Assembly: GCA_026388985.1 (NCBI GenBank)
Contig: JAPLIS010000002.1
Coordinates: 1 to 64,000 of the forward strand
Source: Candidatus Babelota bacterium
GTDB taxonomy: Bacteria > Babelota > Babeliae > Babelales > Vermiphilaceae
DNA: 64,000 nt
Direction of reading: 5' to 3'
The first letter of the stretch is position 1. Each line of letters begins with the position of its first letter. Positions 46,624-55,882 of the stretch are shown here, one piece after another. The notes beneath the pieces are model-generated. The model saw only the letters and a program-made list of their open reading frames with translations, ran no database searches and was not told the DNA's origin. Both the position numbers and the translations under genes were made by a program.

Positions 46624-48180
46624 CGCAATTCCCCCTTTAAGCCAGATGCCCCATATAGCAAGTGTATCATGCACGGATTGTGTTCTATTGCGTGGATTTA
46701 TACCTTCAAACTCGACCTCTCCGCCAATACCAAAAAAGGGTTGGCAATGGGTATGTTTCAGGCTTGTATACCCAAAGTGGGTAAACAATTTATTGAGTAT
46801 TATTCGTGGGCTGGCTGCTGAACGTACATTAATGTTTTGTGTGCCGATAAAAACAGGTGATTGCGGGTCAGCAACTATGCTTTGTTGGTCAAGAGAGTTG
46901 CCAAAAATAGTTGCCAAGCTTTGCGTTTTAGTGCTTGGATCTCCCAGGTCAGTGGTTACATTTTGAATACCTTTTAAGCCAAATCTGTTTTCAGGAATGC
47001 CACAACCACTTAAACATATTTTTTCTTTACTACGTATAAATCCACTATAGCCAAGATTAAATGAATAGTTTTTGCCTGTATAGTCAAGCATAAAGAGAAT
47101 ATCTGCCTGGATATCCATGCGTACATGGCATGGCAGTGTTGTATGGTTAATGACTGGCGTAAGTTGATTTATATAGTTACCATCCTGATCAAATTCTTTA
47201 AGTAACATGTATCTACTCAGTGGCCTATTATCTTTTAAATCAAAAGAGCGTCTTTGCCGTGCGTTAAATAAATGTGTTATGTTTGCGCCACCATACAGAG
47301 ACACTTCTTGTGTGCCATCTTTTTCCCAGAGAACTAAATGGCCATCAAAGCCAACTCCTAATTCAGCATGTTTGCCATTACCAAGCAGTGGTTCAAAAAA
47401 GAATTCACTTGTTGGGCGTGTGCCCGTAGGTATTGCGGTGCGTAGATTAATCCCGAAATGACCACGTTCATTTTGTATGCAATGCCACCCAAGAGCCATA
47501 ATAATATCACTAGCTCCTTTTTGTGAAAGAGGACATGGAGCTATTTTACCAAAAGCTATTGGGTCTTGCATTTGTCCAAAGCGTACATCGCCGGTGAGAG
47601 CTTGTTTAAAGTGGGTGATAGGAGCTTGAACCGCATTTTGGGCCATATATTTTTCAGGAAAAGGTACATCTGATCCGCTCGCAATAACCAGCTCATCAAG
47701 TTCCATATGCCATTGCGTGAGGCCAACAGGAGCTATCATGTCAAAATATAAGCCGGCAAGATAGGTGTCAAAAGTAAAGTGGGTATTAAATATCACCAAA
47801 GCATTTTGAATATGCGGTTTTATTTTCACACTACTTTCAAATGCGGGTGATAGGCCGAAGTAATCAGCCAGCAGGTCTTCTTCTTGGCGGTTTTCAACTT
47901 CGCTCCCTGTTATGGTAAGAATATCTCTACCAAAGAGCGCATCAGCCATTCTTTTGCCTTTTACAGAATGGGAATAGTAGGGAGTAATATTTATATAATG
48001 TTGAGAGGTGGTATTATCTTCAGTTGTACGGTAACGAGTCATGCCGGCAATGTCCCGGGCATAGTTGGTACTTTGTGATCGGGGGCTTAAAAAAGATACC
48101 CCTTCAATAACATGGGCAGTACTCATATTGACGGTGAAAATGCTTACAATGAGTATACGTACTTTGTTTGTTATGTTCAT
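46618..48180 (-). CDS. Outer-membrane beta-barrel protein, paralog family member
   Basis: The 520-residue protein has a signal peptide and aaaggag in front of ATG. It shares family blocks with the 53756 and 55883 proteins: LLADYFGLSPAF near the N-terminus, a GWHCIQNERGHFGINLRTA strand followed by a PTGTRP turn, FDLKDNRPLSRYML, and the C-terminal FGIGGEVEFEG..W.IWLKGGIAL. The aromatic-hydrophobic C-terminus and alternating strands indicate an outer-membrane barrel. Channel or adhesin function is undetermined. Confidence 0.72.
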   Translation of the reverse strand: MNITNKVRILIVSIFTVNMSTAHVIEGVSFLSPRSQSTNYARDIAGMTRYRTTEDNTTSQHYINITPYYSHSVKGKRMADALFGRDILTITGSEVENRQEEDLLADYFGLSPAFESSVKIKPHIQNALVIFNTHFTFDTYLAGLYFDMIAPVGLTQWHMELDELVIASGSDVPFPEKYMAQNAVQAPITHFKQALTGDVRFGQMQDPIAFGKIAPCPLSQKGASDIIMALGWHCIQNERGHFGINLRTAIPTGTRPTSEFFFEPLLGNGKHAELGVGFDGHLVLWEKDGTQEVSLYGGANITHLFNARQRRSFDLKDNRPLSRYMLLKEFDQDGNYINQLTPVINHTTLPCHVRMDIQADILFMLDYTGKNYSFNLGYSGFIRSKEKICLSGCGIPENRFGLKGIQNVTTDLGDPSTKTQSLATIFGNSLDQQSIVADPQSPVFIGTQNINVRSAASPRIILNKLFTHFGYTSLKHTHCQPFFGIGGEVEFEGINPRNRTQSVHDTLAIWGIWLKGGIAL

Positions 48181-48239
48181 GAGCTCTCCTTTTTAGTATG
48201 TGCCATAATCACCAGTACCAACAGCATAGGTAAAAAAAG

Positions 48240-48310
48240 AGTGCAGATGCAACAAAAAAAGCCCATGGTTTTACTCATGAGCTTTTTTGTTGCTTTTGTA
48301 TCTGTGCACT
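48240..48310 (-). terminator. Long terminator hairpin after the 48317 gene
   Basis: agtgcagat..gcaacaaaaaaagcccatg pairs imperfectly with catgagcttttttgttgc..atctgtgcact. The minus-strand gene at 48317 ends just beside it; the inner stem has long A/T arms, so termination on the minus strand is likely. Confidence 0.7.
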
Positions 48311-48316
48311 AGAGGT

Positions 48317-49429
48317 TTATTTTAATAGACCTAGTTGCGTTCCTATGTGTCGTAAATAAGGAGCTAGAGATGGTTTATCGATGTTTTCTCTGCTTTTGGT
48401 TATAGAGTCAACATAGAAAATGTCTATGTTAGCGTTTGGTTTTGGCCTTACTAATGAAATGAGTGTCCAGTGGCCACCGGTAAGATTGCAAACAAAATGC
48501 TGTGCCATCGGCTGTTTTATTCTTTGAATATGGTGTATAGCTCGATTAATAATCTCGCTTGCTTGGAGTAGTCCGTTAGCACCTTCTATAATAGTGATAT
48601 TTTGTATGTCCAATTCTCGCGCAAGTGATTCTAGGTTGCCTGCATTAAGATTGTCTTCAGGTCTCATGCGCGCGCTACCTGGTTTTATTGTGCGTTGACA
48701 CCATCTGGTCGCATTTTCAACGTTATGTTTCATTGCTGCTGATTGATAAGCAGTTTCTACTGAAGCTAGATCAAGTTTTTTGCCAGGCACACGTATACTT
48801 TGATTCAGTACTTGATTAAAAGTAGCAGCATTTGCCATTGCATAAAGGCCACAGGTGGCACCCTCTTGTTGTGGTTCAAGAGCAACGTGTACGTTAAGAG
48901 CTGCTAATTCTGCGCGACTCAGTCCAGGTTCTTGCCGTTGAGCTGCTTGTGATTCAATTACTATAAAAGTGTTGTTGTCACATACGGTGCATCTATTTAT
49001 ATTATCAGTTATGAACATGTTTTTGTTTCCTGTATACGCTCTTTCAACCTGACATGTGCAACACGCTTCTACTCTATTATCTTGTGCGGGGGCAGCGTGA
49101 GCAGCAACAGGGTGTTGTCTGCGAGGCTCGGCTTGTGCAGGGCTGGATTGTTGTTTTCTAAGGAGAGCTTCACGCGCTTCAGCTTCACGTGCAGCCGATT
49201 GCCTGCTGGCTTCAAGCATGGCAGCCATCTCTTTATCTTCTTGTGCACGTAGCTTACTGGCCTTCATTCCTTGTTTCAACGCTTTTTGGTTATGTTTTTC
49301 TTGCTGTTCGCTTGCAATACTAGCTCGTAGAGCAGCCTGAAAATGAGATTCTGCTGCACAAAAAAGCTGTTGGCCGCTACTTATAGTGCCCAGCAAAAGT
49401 AATGCCGTGTGTAATTTTTTGATATTCAT
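48317..49429 (-). CDS. Exported papain-fold cysteine peptidase, candidate deubiquitinase
   Basis: The protein has 370 residues from ATG 49429; the signal peptide MNIKKLHTALLLLGTISSG fixes this start. A charged helical region has UIM-like elements (EDKEMAAMLEASRQSAAR: A..[LI]..S core). A four-Cys zinc-ribbon-like pair follows (CCTC and CTVC, 22 residues apart). The C-terminal peptidase part has Cys193 in QEGATCGLYAMANA, His320 in GGHWTLISL and Asp341 in FYVDSIT. The C-H-D order and the HW pair resemble Josephin-type deubiquitinases. Related to the genes at 50422 and 51599. Ubiquitin as target is inferred. Confidence 0.7.
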   Translation of the reverse strand: MNIKKLHTALLLLGTISSGQQLFCAAESHFQAALRASIASEQQEKHNQKALKQGMKASKLRAQEDKEMAAMLEASRQSAAREAEAREALLRKQQSSPAQAEPRRQHPVAAHAAPAQDNRVEACCTCQVERAYTGNKNMFITDNINRCTVCDNNTFIVIESQAAQRQEPGLSRAELAALNVHVALEPQQEGATCGLYAMANAATFNQVLNQSIRVPGKKLDLASVETAYQSAAMKHNVENATRWCQRTIKPGSARMRPEDNLNAGNLESLARELDIQNITIIEGANGLLQASEIINRAIHHIQRIKQPMAQHFVCNLTGGHWTLISLVRPKPNANIDIFYVDSITKSRENIDKPSLAPYLRHIGTQLGLLK

Positions 49430-49498
49430 AGTACTATTTCTCGATTTTGTAAATAACAATAGTTTATAATATGCCATACTCTAATTATAACATGGTTT

Positions 49499-49551
49499 AA
49501 AATAAATTCAAGCTTTGTATTTAATTTTAATACAAAGCTTGAATTTATTTT
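49499..49551 (-). terminator. Perfect 23-bp palindromic terminator
   Basis: Bases 49499-49521 pair perfectly with 49529-49551 (core attcaagctttgta) around a seven-base loop. It follows the stop of the FMN reductase gene on the minus strand and precedes the peptidase gene; T-rich on both sides. Confidence 0.75.
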
Positions 49552-49601
49552 CTATTTGTTTTGTGTAAGAATCAGAAGGGGGAGGTTGCGCGAGAGCCAT
49601 T

Positions 49602-50309
49602 TTACTGTGTCTGAGCAACTTTTTTACTTTGTGCCTCAAGCAACTGATCAATAACGAGAGTGAGTTCTTTTTCGATAGTATCTGCATTAACTAATCCCCC
49701 ATTTTCATTAAACGCTTTCCATGAAAATGGAATTTTGATATCAGCTGCAATCGGGATCATGCGTAATTCACGGACAACTTGACGCAATTGCGCAATCATT
49801 CCCGCGCCGCCATTAGGGCCTCCTGAGTAGCCAATAAAAGCGACCGGTTTATTATTCCATTCTTTATACAGGCAATCTAATGCATTTTTTAAAGGAGCTG
49901 TGTATCCATCATTGTATACAGGCGAAACAATAATATAGCCATCTGCTTTTTTTATTGTATCTGACCAGTTTTTAAATGCGGGATCGGTTACTTCTCCTTT
50001 GCGATTGGCAGGGGCAACTTCATCTACATAAAAGGGTAGGTTGTAGCTTGCAATATCAACAATCTCCGCATTGATCTCAGATCGTTTATCTACCATTGCT
50101 TTGATGTTTTGAGCTATTTTAAGGCCAGTTTTTGTAATTCGTGTACTGCCGACAATAATGTGCACGTTCATCTGAGTTGTTACCTGTTTTTCGGTTGTAT
50201 GTGATTTTACGGTACTTTCTTTTTTGTCTGATGCGCTAGAGCAACCCGGGATACAATTGAGTATGATAAAAAGTGTTGCGATAATAGATGGCTTTGTTGT
50301 GTACTTCAT
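49602..50309 (-). CDS. NADPH-dependent FMN reductase-like lipoprotein
   Basis: The protein has 235 residues from ATG 50309 (gggag six bases upstream; a longer frame to 50453 runs into the neighbouring gene's end). The N-terminus is a lipoprotein signal (IIATLFIILNCIPGCSSAS, lipid-modified Cys likely the second). The flavodoxin-like domain has VHIIVGSTR at the start, YIIVSPVYNDGYTAPLKNALD and FIGYSGGPNGG, the FMN-binding loops of the SsuE/ArsH-type family. These reduce flavin or quinones with NAD(P)H; a surface-exposed lipoprotein form is unusual. It lies between members of the peptidase cluster. Confidence 0.85.
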   Translation of the reverse strand: MKYTTKPSIIATLFIILNCIPGCSSASDKKESTVKSHTTEKQVTTQMNVHIIVGSTRITKTGLKIAQNIKAMVDKRSEINAEIVDIASYNLPFYVDEVAPANRKGEVTDPAFKNWSDTIKKADGYIIVSPVYNDGYTAPLKNALDCLYKEWNNKPVAFIGYSGGPNGGAGMIAQLRQVVRELRMIPIAADIKIPFSWKAFNENGGLVNADTIEKELTLVIDQLLEAQSKKVAQTQ

Positions 50310-50421
50310 TAAAAACTCCCAGATAGTAATAGTACATTGATTTAGATGCAATAAATCTAGCATGTATACAATTTTAGACAAATAAAAAGAGTGCAGGGAT
50401 AGTTTTTTTTGTTTTTGTGAA

Positions 50422-51555
50422 TTATGAAAGTAAGAGATTGCCATAATTATCACGAATAAAATTGATACAGTTTAATGCATCGGGTTGGCTTGCTAGGGGT
50501 GTGTTATTTGAATCCATATATCCAATATAGCATTGATTATTGCGCCGTTCTTTTATGAGTGATACCAGTATCCAATGGTTACCGTTAATGCCACTTATAA
50601 AGTGTACCGCTCCTGAATCAGAACGTTTCAGTTGATCAATCATATTGTGTATTGAGGCATTATTAGATGCTGGCCCACCAGGGTGAACAATGCCTTGTTC
50701 AAGATCGTAGAGAGATTGGCTTGTGGTATGGCAAGAGCCACTAGCTCTATCAATTAATCAGCAATTATTCATGCGAAAATCTCTTTGTGCTAAGGCCATA
50801 ATGTTACTGTTGCTCAGCGCGTTAATAAGCCCAAGCGTTTGCGCGCCCTGGTTATAAAAGGGAGGATTATATTCTTGAATGCGGCGTGCTTCTACTGGTT
50901 GGCGACGATTAATGCATTCATTGACGCTTGCCGCATTGGCAATAGCATGTAAACCACAGTCACCATGCTGCTGACGAACTACCGGTATTTGCGTGTATGT
51001 GAGTGTGCGTTGTGGGGCTAGTTGTCTATGGGTACGTACTGCTGGTGCTGCTGCGCGAACAGGTAAAGGGGTTCGATTATTTCGTAACGCTGCCCGTTCA
51101 GCTTGACGTGCTGCCGATTGCCGTTCAGCATCGCGCCGTTCTCTTTGCGTACGTGCTAACAATGCAGCTTCATGTCGGCGTGCTTGTGCTTGAGATAAAG
51201 CGGGTCTGGCTGCTTGTGAGTTTCCCGGTCCGACTACTGCTCTCGGTTGCGCAGGTGGTGATCCAGTTGGTGATATTTCATGTTCAGCAGGATTAGAAAG
51301 CGCTTTAACTATGCCATATATAATAAAGCAAGCAGCTGCACAGTTGGCAAAAAGCTCTCTTTTGTGCCAGAGAGCTTTTTTGGTTGCGTATATATTCTTT
51401 TTGACAGTTGCCAGTATGCCAACAGATTGTTTGGTTTCTTTATCTTTTGGTTGCGCACATTTTACTGGTGCGCTGGCATTTGCCATAATGAGTAGAGCTA
51501 AGATGGCTGAACTTATGTGAGATTTTTTTGTACTGCTTTGTATTAGTATGTTCAT
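50422..51555 (-). pseudogene. Papain-fold peptidase gene interrupted by one in-frame TGA
   Basis: Reading from ATG 51555, a signal peptide-like N-terminus, an Ala/Arg-rich helical region and Cys200 (QQHGDCGLHAIANA) are followed by a TGA at 50758-50760. Beyond it the same frame continues without shift (LIDRASGSCHTTSQSLYDLE and on) to His327 (INGNHWILVSL) and Asp348 (GYMDSNN), ending at 50422. Cys-His and His-Asp distances equal those of the 48317 protein. So one nonsense change splits an otherwise complete third peptidase gene. Unless the stop is read through, only an inactive 265-residue N-terminal part is made. Confidence 0.82.
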
Positions 51556-51598
51556 ATATCCCTCATATTTTTGTATTCAAGATGGCATATGTTCTGTT

Positions 51599-52696
51599 TT
51601 ATAGCAGTATGCACCCTGGCGCTTGAGCTGGTTCAGCCGCGGCTGCATCAGCGGGGCCAGACAGGTGTTCAAAATTGTTTTTGACGAGTCGAATATACGG
51701 ATGTAACACTTTTGGAATATATGCTTTAGGTATCGAATCAGTATAATACAGTTGCAGGCTATCTAGATTATCTTTAATTACTGAAAAGAGTATCCAATGG
51801 CCACCAGTATTAAAAATAAAGTGGGCAACTCCAGCGTTAACTGATAGCTCTTTGAGCCTATCTGTCACCGTGTTTAATGACATTAAGGTTGGGTCTTTAT
51901 CAATAACAAATACGTTATGTACACCCAGGTGTTTGGCCATATGTTCTATTTCGCCTGATTGCATATTTTGCATGCTCTGTTGTTTGCTCTTTGTTTGTTG
52001 CTTGTAATATGCAGTTGCTTGTGAAAATTGTGTTTTTTGTTCGGGCCCTTGTAAATTGGCAGATACTGGCAAACCTTTTTCTAAAGCCTTATTAATAAGT
52101 AAAGCATTCACCACTGCATGGCCTCCACACGTGGCACTACCAAAAGCTTGCCTTACGGGTGTTAGCATTATAATATTGAGGGTTTTGAGTTCTGCAGGAC
52201 TTAATGGTGTGTTATCCAGTTGTGCCGGTTGCCAGTCAAGTTGTTGTGCTTCTTGCTCTAAGGCCATGGCAAGTGCAAAACTTGCATCATGGTCAGGATG
52301 GTCAGCAGCTTCTTGTTTTTGATCTTCTTCTTGTAACGCTTGTATTGCCGCAATACTTGCTGCGTCTTGAGCGGCTTTTTCTTCTTGTTTTTGAAAATCA
52401 AGTGCCAATGCGAGATCTGCTTCTTCTTGTTTTTTTGCTAAATCTAATGCAATACTCGCTTCTATGGCTGCTTGAAGTTGTTTGCGTTCTCTTTCTTCTC
52501 GAGCATTGTTAATTTCTTTTTTTACCTGAGCTAGAGATGTTTCACATACTTCACAATTAACAGATGTGTATTTGTTTTCAAACGTACATACAGAGCAACA
52601 GACTGTTGCTTCTGCCTGAACGTTCATGGCTATAAGATGTGTTCCTGTTTGTAGTGCTGCACTGGTAATAAGGAGCGTAATAAGTACTTTTTTCAT
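51599..52696 (-). CDS. Exported papain-fold cysteine peptidase with NZF finger and UIM-like motif
   Basis: The 365-residue protein has a signal peptide (VLITLLITSAALQTGTHLIA) and ggaga before ATG. Residues 33-54 (CSVCTFENKYTSVNCEVCE) fit the RanBP2/NZF finger C-x2-CTF-x-N-x6-C-x2-C; Thr-Phe is the pair used by ubiquitin-binding NZF fingers. Next come UIM-like helices (LQAAIEASIALD; SFALAMALEQE). The peptidase part has Cys190 (FGSATCGGHAVVNALL), His300 (TGGHWILFSV) and Asp320 (YYTDSIP). This layout fits a deubiquitinase acting on host ubiquitin; related C-H-D peptidases of other specificity are possible. Confidence 0.75.
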   Translation of the reverse strand: MKKVLITLLITSAALQTGTHLIAMNVQAEATVCCSVCTFENKYTSVNCEVCETSLAQVKKEINNAREERERKQLQAAIEASIALDLAKKQEEADLALALDFQKQEEKAAQDAASIAAIQALQEEDQKQEAADHPDHDASFALAMALEQEAQQLDWQPAQLDNTPLSPAELKTLNIIMLTPVRQAFGSATCGGHAVVNALLINKALEKGLPVSANLQGPEQKTQFSQATAYYKQQTKSKQQSMQNMQSGEIEHMAKHLGVHNVFVIDKDPTLMSLNTVTDRLKELSVNAGVAHFIFNTGGHWILFSVIKDNLDSLQLYYTDSIPKAYIPKVLHPYIRLVKNNFEHLSGPADAAAAEPAQAPGCILL

Positions 52697-52916
52697 GATA
52701 AGTCTCCATGTATATTTTAAAATAATCTCTTATGTAACTATACATGTATTAAAAATAAAGTCAATCTTTGCTATTTGAAAATTTACTTATCTGTCATCAG
52801 ATATAGAGGTAAGTTGAGGGGTAGCGGGCAAGAGAGAGGCGGTTTTTATATTAAAATAATCTGTTATCCTTAAATTGTATTAAAAAACAGTATAATTATT
52901 TATGTAAGGGGTTTTT

Positions 52917-53666
52917 ATGAAAAATATATTAATTTCAATGGTGCTATTAAGTGGAGTTAGTGCGCAGGCAATGAAGAAAGATAGCAGTACGCAGGTTACT
53001 TTTAATGATGTAAGGCTAGGGCGGCAGTGTGTTTCTGGTGTGCCTCAAGAAATGCCGGTTGCTCAAGTATTAAGATTTATATGGGGTTCTTTACGGCCTC
53101 TGTCTCCAGAACAATGTGTTTTTTTTAGAGATGAGCTTTCTAGGCAGGCTGGCAAAAAGAAATTAATTGATCTTGATGCTGCCAAGGAAATTTTAGCACA
53201 TACACTAAAGCTCACACCTAATGAGCTGGTACAGATGAAATTTAAATCTAAACATGAAGAGATCTCGGCAAAGGCGCGTGCATTAGTAGATGTATTTGCT
53301 TTTAGACAGCCAACTCAAGAAGAACAACTTATGTGTCGACGATTTGATCAATTACGACTTGATATGGTTAATTGTCCGCCAAGCGAACAATCAGAAATAG
53401 TTGCGATAGCAGAAAAGCAGTTAAAAGATATCACGAGTAAAGCGGTAGGAAATACTATTCAGGCTGCTTTACAGGTACAATTGTATAATCCAGAATTTGA
53501 TCTAAGAACTGACATGCAAAAAATAGAACTAGACGCTACGATGAGAGATGTTCAAACAGCTGGTTTTGATTGTATTGAAGCAGCAGATGCTAATCATGAT
53601 ACGTATAAAACAGCAATGGATAGATTTATTATAGCTGCACAAGCATATAAAAATATCGATTGTTAA
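52917..53666 (+). CDS. Exported helical protein, unknown function
   Basis: The 249-residue protein has a short signal peptide (MKNILISMVLLSGVSAQA) and a helical, charged mature part with scattered Cys. aagggg precedes ATG and a tataat box lies at 52891. It shows no recognised domain. It stands between the peptidase cluster and the barrel genes, on the opposite strand to both. Confidence 0.65.
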   Translation: MKNILISMVLLSGVSAQAMKKDSSTQVTFNDVRLGRQCVSGVPQEMPVAQVLRFIWGSLRPLSPEQCVFFRDELSRQAGKKKLIDLDAAKEILAHTLKLTPNELVQMKFKSKHEEISAKARALVDVFAFRQPTQEEQLMCRRFDQLRLDMVNCPPSEQSEIVAIAEKQLKDITSKAVGNTIQAALQVQLYNPEFDLRTDMQKIELDATMRDVQTAGFDCIEAADANHDTYKTAMDRFIIAAQAYKNIDC

Positions 53667-53755
53667 CAGATAGTTTTAAACTACTTGTTTCGCATTTTAC
53701 TGATGGCTCACTTTTAATGCAGCTTTATTTTTAATTTTCTTAAATCGCACTCACG

Positions 53756-55711
53756 TTATTTAAAAGCAAAACCAACTTTCAGCCATACATGCCATTGGCT
53801 GAGTGCCGTATTTATCCCATCATTGGTGCTGTTTTTTGTATCATTATGGGCAAACTCAGCTTGTCCACCGATGCCAATTGATGGGGTGAGGCACTGTAGA
53901 TCGCATCCCGTATAATGAAAGTGAGCAAAAATACTGCTGGTTTCTCCTTTTGTTTTACCGCCACAGATATTTAAATCGGTTAGTTGCAATAATTTTGGTT
54001 GTATTGAGGTATTTATTTGGGTGTCACCATTAGGCAACGTATTAAGCTGAATTACCGCTGGTGGGGCGAGGACTTGCAATGTGTTATCTGCTGCAAGAGC
54101 AAGAACGGGAAGCGCATCGATAGCCACCGGCTGTGCACCGGCCCATGCTGGTTGCGGACTATTTATACCATTATTTTCTCTACCACGATTAAATGTTTCT
54201 AGGGTAGGCGCACCTGTTGCGGGTAAGTTGGTACCATGATAAATGGTGGCATTGCTTTGGGTGGCCGAAAGGGGAACTGGCTGATTGACTATAAGAGGAA
54301 AGGTGACTTTTTGTGTAGGGGGAGTAGGAGGATTAGGGATCGCTATTGAGTTAGTGCTATCAGCAGCAAAACCAAATACTTGCGCATCACCTTTTAATGC
54401 CCAGCTTTTATTATTATCAAGTTCGTTAGTTCCCAGTACACTGATTTGGTCGGCGGTACGTCCCCAGAAGTTATAACCCAGGTCAAAACTATATCTATTG
54501 CTTTGCATATGTAGGTTTACGATGATATCAGCTTGCAATGCAGAAGATACGTTAACGCGAATGTTGCTTAAGTTGGCAATAGGGGCGAACTCTTGCTTGA
54601 ATTGATAGGTTGGGGGTATGCTCGCATTTTGAGCACCTCCTTGTAAGTTGTTATTAACTGGCGTATCAAGTTTTTGTGCCAGCATGTAACGGCTGAGCGG
54701 GCTATTTTTTAAATCAAAGGTTCGGAACTGTTCGGAATTAAAAAGATGGCTTAGGTTTATCTGTGCATAGACACCAATTTTTGCTGTTTCATCACAGCTT
54801 TTCCACAGGTCATAATGACCATTTATGTTAGTTCCTAATTCCCAATGATGCCCATCACCAATAATCGGTTCGAGTAAGAATATCCCTTCAGGGCGATTGC
54901 CTGCTGGAGCGGCTGCTTGCAGATTAATGCCAACATGGTAATCATTTTGAGTCCAGTTCCAGCCAAAGGCCATCCGAATATCGGCTATGCCGGTCTCTTT
55001 TTTGCGTATTGGGCTTATTTGGGCTTTTTTGAGTTGCTGAAAGACAGTCAGATACTTTTGATCTGCGAAGGTTTGTGTGTCTGGCTGTACTAAATTTCCC
55101 TGTGCGTAAGAAGTAAAATCTTCAAGTAATTGCCCTCTATTTAGTTCTGCCGGTGTTAGTATGCCAGCAGGCTGTGCATTAACGCCTCTGTTAAGCACCG
55201 TTTCTTGCAGGCGAAAATCAAAGCGCGTGTGTACTATCGGTGCATGGAGTGTAAAATAGGTGCCATGAGCCCACTGATTCAGGTTGATAATGTAGCTTAA
55301 ATCAACTAAAAAATTATCAATAATCGGTGCACAGGAGATAGTACTTTTAAAATCATTGGGTAAATAAAAGTAGTCAGCTAATAGGTCGCGTGGGCCACGG
55401 TTGGCAACGCGGCTCCCCGAAATAGTGATGCCAGAACTGCCCCCAGAGCCTAAAAGATTCTGTGCAATAGTGTCAGCATTACATGATCGGCTGTAGTCGG
55501 TGTTGACAATAAAAATACCATACGGACGGCACCGTTCAGGGTTATTAAGTACATCATATAATCCGGCCCAATGACGGGATTCATAAGCACCCTGTGAGCG
55601 GATTGAATAGTAGGGTGCAATGCAGGATGTCTGTGCATTACAGGTTGGTTGTGTGGCACAAAAAACACTCAATAAACTTACTGCGATTAAAGATAATTTT
55701 GTATAGTTCAT
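53756..55711 (-). CDS. Outer-membrane beta-barrel protein, paralog family member
   Basis: The 651-residue protein has a signal peptide (LSLIAVSLLSVFCATQPTCNA). Family blocks: LLADYFYLPNDFKSTI, YFTLHAPIVHTRFDF, AFGWNWTQNDYHVGINLQAA with a PAGNRP turn, HHWELGTNINGHYDLW, FDLKNSPLSRYMLAQKLD and the C-terminal PSIGIGGQAEF..W.VWLKVGFAFK. The alternating strands and terminal aromatic residue point to an outer-membrane barrel. A long loop rich in Pro and Asn (about 460-570) is probably surface exposed. Next to its closest paralog at 55883; tandem duplication is likely. Confidence 0.77.
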   Translation of the reverse strand: MNYTKLSLIAVSLLSVFCATQPTCNAQTSCIAPYYSIRSQGAYESRHWAGLYDVLNNPERCRPYGIFIVNTDYSRSCNADTIAQNLLGSGGSSGITISGSRVANRGPRDLLADYFYLPNDFKSTISCAPIIDNFLVDLSYIINLNQWAHGTYFTLHAPIVHTRFDFRLQETVLNRGVNAQPAGILTPAELNRGQLLEDFTSYAQGNLVQPDTQTFADQKYLTVFQQLKKAQISPIRKKETGIADIRMAFGWNWTQNDYHVGINLQAAAPAGNRPEGIFLLEPIIGDGHHWELGTNINGHYDLWKSCDETAKIGVYAQINLSHLFNSEQFRTFDLKNSPLSRYMLAQKLDTPVNNNLQGGAQNASIPPTYQFKQEFAPIANLSNIRVNVSSALQADIIVNLHMQSNRYSFDLGYNFWGRTADQISVLGTNELDNNKSWALKGDAQVFGFAADSTNSIAIPNPPTPPTQKVTFPLIVNQPVPLSATQSNATIYHGTNLPATGAPTLETFNRGRENNGINSPQPAWAGAQPVAIDALPVLALAADNTLQVLAPPAVIQLNTLPNGDTQINTSIQPKLLQLTDLNICGGKTKGETSSIFAHFHYTGCDLQCLTPSIGIGGQAEFAHNDTKNSTNDGINTALSQWHVWLKVGFAFK

Positions 55712-55828
55712 GGTACCGCTTCCTTTTTTAAGTTGTGTTAGCCCACGTTATTATTTTGTATCGTTAGTCTGGTGTGCTGCTTATACTAGTATGCTGCTAG
55801 AAGTATATAACGGGAGTTAAAAAGTATG

Positions 55829-55872
55829 CAACAAAAAAGGCTCGGTGGTAAGTCCCGAGCCTTTTTTTTGTT
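55829..55872 (-). terminator. Strong terminator of the 55883 barrel gene
   Basis: aaaaaaggctcgg pairs with ccgagcctttttt (13 bp) around a nine-base loop, with long A and T runs on either side. It lies just after the minus-strand stop at 55883. Confidence 0.9.
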
Positions 55873-55882
55873 ACGTAACTAA

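Noticed and set aside
50758-50760. TGA considered as a recoded tryptophan or selenocysteine codon
   Set aside because: TGA ends other genes here (for example uppP) and tryptophan is written TGG throughout; no paralog has a selenocysteine-type residue at this position. Plain nonsense mutation is simpler.
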